Assembly (NCBI GenBank): GCA_030671465.1
Contig: DAOVIP010000032.1
Location: forward strand, 1 to 10,165
Length of the DNA stretch: 10,165 bases
Direction: 5' to 3'
Source of the DNA: Candidatus Aminicenantota bacterium
Lineage (GTDB): Bacteria; Acidobacteriota; Aminicenantia; UBA2199
Part shown: piece by piece, positions 5,488-10,165 of the stretch
Position numbering within the stretch: the stretch's first letter is position 1
Layout of the letters: the number at the start of each line of letters is the position of its first letter
The notes under the pieces: generated by a model
The model's database searches: none
Seen by the model: only the letters and a program-made list of their open reading frames with translations
What the model was told of the DNA's origin: nothing
Position numbers and translations under genes: made by a program

Positions 5488-7454
5488 AACCTTTTTCTCT
5501 TGGTCCTTTTTATCATCCGTACTGACCAGAGATTTTTGTGTTGATGTTCAAGAACTGATTTGAATGTACTCCGAGAGGGCGAATAAACCCAGGCATTCAG
5601 CGAATCCTTGATATCGGTATCACCGGTCCAGATTTCATAATCAGGAACATTGCCTGGTAACAAATTTTGAATGTCCTTTATGGATAATGTGACTGCTTCT
5701 TCGGCAGTGGGCAATCTCCAGTCAAAGTAACCGGCATGTCCCCGGCGGGCCCACCACTTGGCTTTTTGAAAATCCAAGGTTTCTTTCCACTGGTGCCACA
5801 TCAATCCGGTGGAAAAGTTAATGATGACTTTATCGCCATCAATGGTCTGGATTTCAACCTTTTGGGAAATCTGCTTCTTTTTCGATCCCAGGATTTCGAT
5901 TTCTTTATCGGATAAACTTTGAAAATAATCCCGGCATTGAACTTTCTGGTGCAGTTTAAGCTTCTGGGAGAGTTGCTGATCAAAATTTACCCGGTTTTTC
6001 TTCTCCAGTTCTTTTATTTTTTTTCGGATTTCAGTGGCATATTTTCCGTAAGGATAGTTTTTTAAGTATTCTTGGTAGAGAATAGGGCTGGAAGATGACA
6101 ATGCCCTGTTGTAGGCTCTTTCCTCTGAATCAGAGGTCTGCTCGGGATTTTTCCGAACTTCAATATTTTTGAAAATATCTTGCTCTGCCTTTTTTTTCTT
6201 CACTTCTAGTTCAAGACTGGTCAAAGTGTCTGAGGTCTTTATTTTTTTTGCCCGCTCAATCATTTTTTCAGTATTTTGAATATCACCTTTTTCCAGGTAA
6301 ACTTTGGCCCTGGCCAGGATATCAAGATAACTTTTTTCCTGCATCGATTGGTTTTGGTCTGTTTTGATTTCTTGTGTAGCCGGTGATTTTCGGAAGGCTT
6401 GACGGGTAGTTAACGGAGTATCGGTGATTTGATGGTTATCACTTTTTCGAGTACTTAAATAATAGAGAGTGATGATTAAGGCGATAAAAGCGATTATGGC
6501 CAGGAAAATGAACAGCAAACGTTTAAATTTCCTTTTCTTTTCCTTCAAATCATTCAGTATGGATTCAACCGGTTCCGAGGTATTCAACCCATTGACTGTG
6601 GTAGTAATCGGGGCATCCGGGCTTTTTTCCGCTCCCGGGCTCAGGGAATCATCCGGTACAGCCAGAATATCCTGGTCAAATTCGGACAGCCTTGTGTCGG
6701 GGGAGGCCAGAGCCTTTTCCTGCTCTTTGCTTTCCAGATTGATCTCATTTTCGATTTGGGACAGAATATCTTTTTTTTCAGGTGCATCCTTTTTTTCCAT
6801 CTGGGGTTCTCTCATGTCCTCTTCCAGTTCCAGTATTTCATCTTCGGCTTCCAGCACCAGCAGTTCATCATCGGATTCATCGGAAAGCTCCGAATCTTCC
6901 TCAGCCTGAGGTTCCTCTTGCTGGTCAGGTTGGGTTTCCTCTATTTTTAAATCGGATATATCCTCGAAAGATATTTCATCTTCAAGGTTCAGCAACTCTC
7001 CCTTGCCGTCAGGAAATATAATTTCATCATCACCAAACGGTTGCTGATCGGCTGGTGATTCCGAAGGTTGTTCGGGAACCTTATTGATTTCGATTTCCAG
7101 TTCGGGGAAACTACCCCTCTCTGCCTCCGGTTCGGATGTGTCAGCTTGGAGCTGGGTATCAGGGCTGGTTGCTGAGGGTATTTTGGTCAGTTCTTTTTCC
7201 GGACGGGTCTTTTTCATGATTTCTTCCTGGAATTCGATTATTTCAGCATCCATACCGATCATGGAAAGATATAAATCAATATAATTATTGGCCTCATCAA
7301 AATTATTTTCTTCCCGGATCATTTTTTTTATTTTTTCTTTCAGCTCAAGGGCAAAATTTTGCTCGGTCTGATCGTTTACTTCAGTTCCGCAGGCCGGGCA
7401 GACCTTCATTCCCTCTGATATGTCTTGGCCACATTTAGTACACTTCATTCTCAC
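5484..7454 (-). CDS. Zinc-ribbon, acidic linker, single-TM protein with C-terminal DUF1566 domain
   Basis: Domains in order: a zinc ribbon with C5xxC8 and C19xxC22; a helical stretch at about 35-80; a very acidic, Pro/Ser/Gln-rich region at about 90-290 with repeated motifs such as DDELLVLE and DEILELEED; a transmembrane helix at about 313-333 preceded by KKRKFKR, which predicts N-terminus inside; a Lys/Glu-rich helical, TPR-like region at 375-485; and a C-terminal DUF1566 (Lcl_C) domain. The last is marked by STGLMWHQW (548-556), HAGYFDWRLPTAEEA (573-587), EIWTGD (607-612) and AWVYS (621-625). The C-terminal half should be extracytoplasmic. The start is a GTG at 7454 with GGAA upstream; an ATG at 7448 is the alternative. 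It follows coaD after 45 bases and may be read from the same operon, although TATAAA at 7469-7474 could give it its own promoter. Its role is unknown; a sensor or scaffold linking cytoplasm and envelope is an inference. Confidence 0.85.
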   Translation of the reverse strand: MRMKCTKCGQDISEGMKVCPACGTEVNDQTEQNFALELKEKIKKMIREENNFDEANNYIDLYLSMIGMDAEIIEFQEEIMKKTRPEKELTKIPSATSPDTQLQADTSEPEAERGSFPELEIEINKVPEQPSESPADQQPFGDDEIIFPDGKGELLNLEDEISFEDISDLKIEETQPDQQEEPQAEEDSELSDESDDELLVLEAEDEILELEEDMREPQMEKKDAPEKKDILSQIENEINLESKEQEKALASPDTRLSEFDQDILAVPDDSLSPGAEKSPDAPITTTVNGLNTSEPVESILNDLKEKKRKFKRLLFIFLAIIAFIALIITLYYLSTRKSDNHQITDTPLTTRQAFRKSPATQEIKTDQNQSMQEKSYLDILARAKVYLEKGDIQNTEKMIERAKKIKTSDTLTSLELEVKKKKAEQDIFKNIEVRKNPEQTSDSEERAYNRALSSSSPILYQEYLKNYPYGKYATEIRKKIKELEKKNRVNFDQQLSQKLKLHQKVQCRDYFQSLSDKEIEILGSKKKQISQKVEIQTIDGDKVIINFSTGLMWHQWKETLDFQKAKWWARRGHAGYFDWRLPTAEEAVTLSIKDIQNLLPGNVPDYEIWTGDTDIKDSLNAWVYSPSRSTFKSVLEHQHKNLWSVRMIKRTKRKRF

Positions 7455-7499
7455 TCATTTCCAATGTATTTATAGTAGAATAAATTTGTCTTTTTTTCA

Positions 7500-8009
7500 T
7501 CATATCTGAGATATTGATAAGGATTCTTGTTTGAATTTTTGTTTCAGCTTTTTATCAACAATGTCCGGTACCATTTGCTTTATTTCCCCTCCCAGCAGAT
7601 AGATTTCTTTTACCAATTTTGAGCTCAAAAAAGAGTAAGCTACTGAAGGAACGAAAAAAATGGTTTCGATTTGAGGAGCAATACTGCGGTTGATTAGGGC
7701 CATCTGAAATTCGATATCAAAATCGGATATGGCCCTCAGCCCCCTGACCACAGTGGTGATCTTTCGTTTGTTAAGATAATCCACCAGCAAACCTTCAAAA
7801 TAATCCACCTCGATCCGGTTGTTTTGGGCAAAGGTTTCTCTGATGATTTCCAGACGTTCATCCAGAGACAGCAGGTAGGTTTTTGAGGGGTTTTTCAATG
7901 CAGCAACTGTAATTCTGTCAAATATTTTAAGACCCCGTTCGATGATATCGATGTGACCGTTGGTCAGGGGATCATAGGATCCCGGGTAGACTGCAATTTT
8001 ATCGGACAT
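7500..8009 (-). CDS. coaD: Phosphopantetheine adenylyltransferase
   Basis: CoaD transfers AMP from ATP to 4'-phosphopantetheine to form dephospho-CoA, the penultimate step of coenzyme A synthesis in the cytoplasm. The nucleotidyltransferase fold is marked by YPGSYDPLTNGHIDII (8-23), which includes the T-x-G-H motif at 16-19, then KNPSKTYLLSLDER (39-52), VVRGLRAISDFDIE (87-100) and the C-terminal FLSSKLVKEIYLLGG (127-141). The usual family form of the last motif is ISSSLVKE; here Lys131 replaces a serine or threonine. The length of 169 residues is normal. GAGGA (8015-8019 on this strand) sits five bases before the ATG, and the first eleven bases overlap the end of the kinase gene, so the two are co-translated. 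It is often neighbour to rsmD in other bacteria, which is not the case here. Confidence 0.97.
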   Translation of the reverse strand: MSDKIAVYPGSYDPLTNGHIDIIERGLKIFDRITVAALKNPSKTYLLSLDERLEIIRETFAQNNRIEVDYFEGLLVDYLNKRKITTVVRGLRAISDFDIEFQMALINRSIAPQIETIFFVPSVAYSFLSSKLVKEIYLLGGEIKQMVPDIVDKKLKQKFKQESLSISQI

Positions 8010-8625
8010 ATTTATCCTCGATCAAACTTAGAATTTTTTGACATTTTTTTTTTAGTTCCATGAGAGTACCATTGTTTTCAATAGTAAAATCAGCCAGTTC
8101 CATGCACCGCCCTACCTGCTGACCTCCCGTGGGTTCACCATTTCCCCATTCCCGACGGAGCACCTGTTTCAATTCCGAGGGTTGAGCCTGGTCCGTTTCC
8201 CGGTTCCTGGAGTTCAATCTTTTAAGCAGCACTTCCAAATCCGATTTAACTCCGATCAGATAAAAATGGGTCAATTTTTTCAGTTCAATAACTTCTTCCG
8301 GGTTTCTGATTCCGTCGATTATCCAGGTTTTTTTCTTGGTTGAATTGATTTTCTCACGAACCTGTTTGGCCAGAATTCCTGGACCGCCTTGCTGGCGAAG
8401 TTTATTGCCGATATTTTGCATGTTCTGACGGCTGATATTTTTCTGACCTTTTTGGCTGGCTGCTTCTCTGACCATGTCTGAGAGTGATATATAGGAAAAA
8501 TTCAGTCCTTTTAAAAATCGAGCCAGTTCACCTTTTCCGGATGCCATGCTTCCGGTCAGTCCGATATGAAGGTGTCGGAATTCCTTTTGCCTGGATCTGG
8601 CAGTCCTAAGAATTTTTCTTTCCAT
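7999..8625 (-). CDS. P-loop nucleotide kinase, dephospho-CoA-kinase/AAA_18-like
   Basis: The P-loop is GLTGSMASGKGE (22-33). The residue after the lysine is Gly, as in adenylate kinases (GKG), not Ser/Thr. Then come ISLSDMVREAA (46-56), a substrate-side segment, QNIGNKLRQQGGPGILAKQ (70-88), WIIDGIRNPEEV (101-112) with the Walker B-like aspartate, LIGVKSD (123-129), RLNSRNRETD (136-145), a lid-like arginine region, and GGQQVGRCMELADFTIENNGT (167-187). The last motif matches CoaE-like and UPF0200-like kinases, in which an Asn-Asn/Gly end follows 'ADF'. The same P-loop/'GN-x-LR' pattern is found in kinase domains fused to deoxycytidylate deaminases, and a dCMP deaminase is the overlapping upstream gene. 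A deoxynucleoside monophosphate or dephospho-CoA substrate is therefore plausible; the sequence alone cannot decide. It overlaps the deaminase by 20 bases and coaD by 11. No clear Shine-Dalgarno precedes the ATG at 8625. Confidence 0.8.
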   Translation of the reverse strand: MERKILRTARSRQKEFRHLHIGLTGSMASGKGELARFLKGLNFSYISLSDMVREAASQKGQKNISRQNMQNIGNKLRQQGGPGILAKQVREKINSTKKKTWIIDGIRNPEEVIELKKLTHFYLIGVKSDLEVLLKRLNSRNRETDQAQPSELKQVLRREWGNGEPTGGQQVGRCMELADFTIENNGTLMELKKKCQKILSLIEDKYVR

Positions 8626-9127
8626 ACTGATATTTGTCTTCGATTATATCATACTTTTGCCATTCATTAACCCAGGTTTCAACTTTGAAAGTTTTTAAAT
8701 ATGTCTTGCCCTGGACCGAGGTGATCACCCGGTTCAGGCCGGCATTGATGAGCATCTTTTTACATATGAAACAGGGATAGGCGTTTAATATATCTCCGGT
8801 TTCCCGATTTTCACCGAAAATATACATGTCCCCTCCCAGCACACTGACTCCGGCTCGAGCAGCGTTAATAATGGCGTTTTGTTCGGCATGTATCGATCGG
8901 CACAATTCATACTGGGTCCCGGAAGGAATATCCAGTTTTTTTCTTAAACAAAAGCCGTGCTCCAGAGAACTGGTGGTCTGGCGAGGGGCGCCCACATAGC
9001 CCGCGGCAATAATCTGGTCTTCTTTCACGATTATGGCCCCGATCAGGACTTTCAGGCAGGTGGAGCGGGTGGAAACCACCCGGGCAATGTTCAGATAATA
9101 TTCATCTTTGTTGGGTCTTTTTACCAT
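8606..9127 (-). CDS. Deoxycytidylate (dCMP) deaminase, ComEB family
   Basis: The enzyme removes the amino group of dCMP to give dUMP for thymidylate synthesis. The zinc-dependent deaminase core is visible: GYVGAPRQ (43-50), a ComEB-type GY(N/V)GAPR loop; ELCRSIHAEQNAIINAA (74-90) with zinc ligand H80 and proton-shuttling E82; and AYPCFICKKMLINAG (116-130) with zinc ligands C119 and C122. The extra cysteines C60 and C76 with H57 lie where other dCMP deaminases place a second metal site. The N-terminal MVKRPNKDEYYLNIARVVS agrees with the family start, and 173 residues is the normal length. The ribosome binding sequence AAGGAGG (9128-9134) directly abuts the ATG, an unusual zero spacing (see findings). 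The 3' end overlaps the kinase gene by 20 bases. Confidence 0.93.
   Translation of the reverse strand: MVKRPNKDEYYLNIARVVSTRSTCLKVLIGAIIVKEDQIIAAGYVGAPRQTTSSLEHGFCLRKKLDIPSGTQYELCRSIHAEQNAIINAARAGVSVLGGDMYIFGENRETGDILNAYPCFICKKMLINAGLNRVITSVQGKTYLKTFKVETWVNEWQKYDIIEDKYQYGKKNS
8643..8651 (-). promoter_or_regulatory. Possible internal extended -10 promoter before the kinase gene
   Basis: On the minus strand TGATATAAT (an extended -10, TGnTATAAT) lies within the last codons of the deaminase gene and ends 17 bases before the kinase ATG. No good -35 is visible at 16-18 bases (best is three of six), which extended -10 promoters can tolerate. It may be fortuitous in AT-rich coding sequence. Confidence 0.3.
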
Positions 9128-9134
9128 CCTCCTT

Positions 9135-9163
9135 ATTTTACCAACTTGGAGAAAAAAAGTCCA
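9135..9163 (-). promoter_or_regulatory. Possible promoter for the deaminase-kinase-coaD operon
   Basis: On the minus strand TGGACT (9163-9158, four of six) and TAAAAT (9140-9135, five of six) are separated by 17 bases. The predicted transcription start falls at about 9128-9129, directly before the ATG at 9127, so the transcript would be almost leaderless and would lose AAGGAGG. The match is imperfect and another promoter farther upstream is possible. Confidence 0.35.
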
Positions 9164-9165
9164 TT

Positions 9166-9191
9166 TTCAATACCACTGGTTTCTTCAATAC
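9166..9191 (+). repeat. Two direct copies of TTCAATAC in the divergent promoter region
   Basis: TTCAATAC occurs at 9166-9173 and again at 9184-9191, 18 bases apart start to start, between the divergent deaminase and cysteine desulfurase promoters. They could be paired regulator sites, but an 8-base repeat can arise by chance here and no known operator is recognised. Confidence 0.25.
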
Positions 9192-9206
9192 GTGTATATT
9201 CTGTCC

Positions 9207-9235
9207 TTGACTAATATGACTGCTTGAGTTATATT
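9207..9235 (+). promoter_or_regulatory. Near-consensus promoter for the cysteine desulfurase gene
   Basis: TTGACT (9207-9212, five of six) and TATATT (9230-9235, five of six) are separated by exactly 17 bases. Transcription is predicted near 9242, leaving only about eleven bases before the ATG at 9253, and no Shine-Dalgarno sequence is visible there. Confidence 0.65.
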
Positions 9236-9252
9236 CAAATTAAGATATTAAC

Positions 9253-10165
9253 ATGAAAATGAAATACTATTTTGATTATAATGCCACAACCCCGGTTGAT
9301 CCCCGGGTGGTTGAAGAGATGACTCCTTTTTTTTCCGAAATCTTCCATAATCCCTCTTCTTTTTACCGTCTCGCCGGTGAGGCAAGATACAGAATCGAGC
9401 AATGCCGGGTGAAGGTTGCGGAAATGATAAATGGCCGGGCAGATGAAATTTATTTCACTTCAGGCGGAACCGAATCCGATACCATGGCCATTATGGGAGT
9501 TGCCAATAAAGGAAATCATATCATTACCTCATCCATTGAACATCCGGCAGTATTACAAACCTGTAAATACCTGGAAAAAAAAGGCTACCGCATTTCTTAT
9601 CTGCCGGTTGATCACAATGGCCTGGTGGATCCGGGTGAACTAAAAAAGAATATCACCTCTGAAACAATACTGGTCTCGATCATGCATGCCAATAATGAAA
9701 TCGGTACCATCCAACCCATAAAGGAGTTGGTAGAGATTGCTCATCAGAACGGTGTTTTATTTCATACCGATGCGGTTCAATCGGCAGGTAAAATACTTCT
9801 GGATGTCAAGGATCTGGACATTGACCTGTTAAGTTTATCTTCACACAAGATTTATGGTCCCAAAGGAGTCGGGGTTTTATTTAAAAAGGGATCGGTTGAT
9901 ATCGAACCTCTCATTTTCGGAGGTGACCATGAAAAGGGATTACGGGCAGGAACCGAGAATGTTCCCGGTATTGTGGGACTTGGAAAGGCAGCGGAACTGG
10001 TCGTGGCTGAGAGAGAAATTGAGGAAAAAAGACTCCGGCCGCTGCGGGATAGGCTTCAAAGGGAATTGATGGAAAGGATTCCGGAAATTCTGATAAATGG
10101 TGGCCAAGAGCCCAGGCTCTACAATACTCTGAATATTTCCATCAGGTTTATCGAAGGCGAATCCA
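9253..10165 (+). CDS. Cysteine desulfurase, NifS/IscS family (3'-truncated by window)
   Basis: This PLP enzyme converts L-cysteine to alanine and passes a persulfide sulfur to Fe-S cluster and thio-cofactor pathways. The frame stays open for 304 codons to the window edge. It begins MKMKYYFDYNATTPVDPRVVE, the family N-terminus. FTSGGTESDTMAI (68-80) is the PLP phosphate-binding loop, SSIEHPAV (93-100) supplies the ring-stacking H97, and HANNEIGTIQP (145-155) is typical. HTDAVQSAGK (171-180) has D173 and Q176 near the PLP nitrogen. SLSSHKIYGPKGVG (194-207) has the Schiff-base K199, and GLRAGTEN (229-236) the substrate-binding loop. The segment before it reads FGGDHEK rather than the usual GGGQE, a small variation. 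The active-site cysteine loop is beyond the right edge, so group I/II cannot be assigned. An ATG at 9259 is an alternative start. It is divergent from the deaminase operon. Confidence 0.95.
   Translation, partial: MKMKYYFDYNATTPVDPRVVEEMTPFFSEIFHNPSSFYRLAGEARYRIEQCRVKVAEMINGRADEIYFTSGGTESDTMAIMGVANKGNHIITSSIEHPAVLQTCKYLEKKGYRISYLPVDHNGLVDPGELKKNITSETILVSIMHANNEIGTIQPIKELVEIAHQNGVLFHTDAVQSAGKILLDVKDLDIDLLSLSSHKIYGPKGVGVLFKKGSVDIEPLIFGGDHEKGLRAGTENVPGIVGLGKAAELVVAEREIEEKRLRPLRDRLQRELMERIPEILINGGQEPRLYNTLNISIRFIEGES

Noticed and set aside
6469..6909. Open + frame of 146 residues, very serine-rich, within the zinc-ribbon/DUF1566 gene
   Set aside because: It is the antisense of the acidic Glu/Asp-rich region, where GAA/GAT codons read as TTC/ATC and TCx on the other strand. 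It has no start signal or protein-like pattern.
7999..9127. Kinase-deaminase pair considered as a complete anti-phage defence system
   Set aside because: The AvcD-type system is a single fused protein usually paired with an RNA antitoxin. Here the genes are separate, in a housekeeping operon with coaD, and no regulator RNA or mobile context is visible.
8957..9214. Plus-strand frame of 85 residues opposite the deaminase start
   Set aside because: It covers the highly conserved deaminase N-terminus and both promoter regions, so it is a shadow.
9431..10069. Two + frames of about 70 residues inside the cysteine desulfurase
   Set aside because: They are out-of-frame shadows; the true frame starts at 9253 and runs to the window edge without a stop.

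Overview
The window reads as an ordinary chromosomal stretch of a moderately AT-rich, probably Gram-negative bacterium from a poorly cultured lineage. Support for this is a signal-peptide protein, a single-span protein with a large predicted extracytoplasmic C-terminus, and a sulfatase-TPR fusion. That fusion, the LarB/DUF362 pair and the general style recall Candidatus Aminicenantes-type genomes, but this placement is a weak inference because no rRNA or marker gene is present. I see no tRNA, rRNA, CRISPR array, insertion sequence or phage gene.

Left part, all on + (about 1-5487). A sulfatase-like hydrolase/TPR protein lacks its catalytic N-terminal half in the readable frame and seems to be frameshifted at the left edge. 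It is followed by a secreted protein of unknown function that has its own promoter and a strong ribosome binding site. Next comes a translationally coupled pair, a DUF362 protein and LarB; LarB performs the first step of nickel-pincer cofactor synthesis. A small CAP/SCP-domain protein closes this block behind a near-consensus sigma70-type promoter, which also moves its start codon to 4984.

Middle and right part, on - (9127 down to 5484). The order is dCMP deaminase, P-loop nucleotide/dephospho-CoA-kinase-like protein, CoaD (phosphopantetheine adenylyltransferase), then a long zinc-ribbon/acidic-linker/transmembrane/DUF1566 protein. The first three overlap each other (20 and 11 bases) and are surely one operon linking deoxynucleotide and coenzyme A metabolism. 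The fourth follows after 45 bases. Its stop codon overlaps the stop of the convergent CAP gene within a TTAA tetranucleotide, leaving no space for a terminator.

Right edge, on +. A NifS/IscS-type cysteine desulfurase starts at 9253, diverges from the deaminase operon across a 125-base promoter region, and runs off the window before its catalytic cysteine.

I find no convincing new defence or mobile system. The points most worth a second look are the left-edge frameshift, the DUF362-larB coupling behind two abutting palindromes, the unassigned kinase between a dCMP deaminase and coaD, the zinc-ribbon/DUF1566 architecture, and several Shine-Dalgarno-poor starts with a -10 box 17-18 bases upstream. 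No gene-free stretch exceeds about 125 bases.
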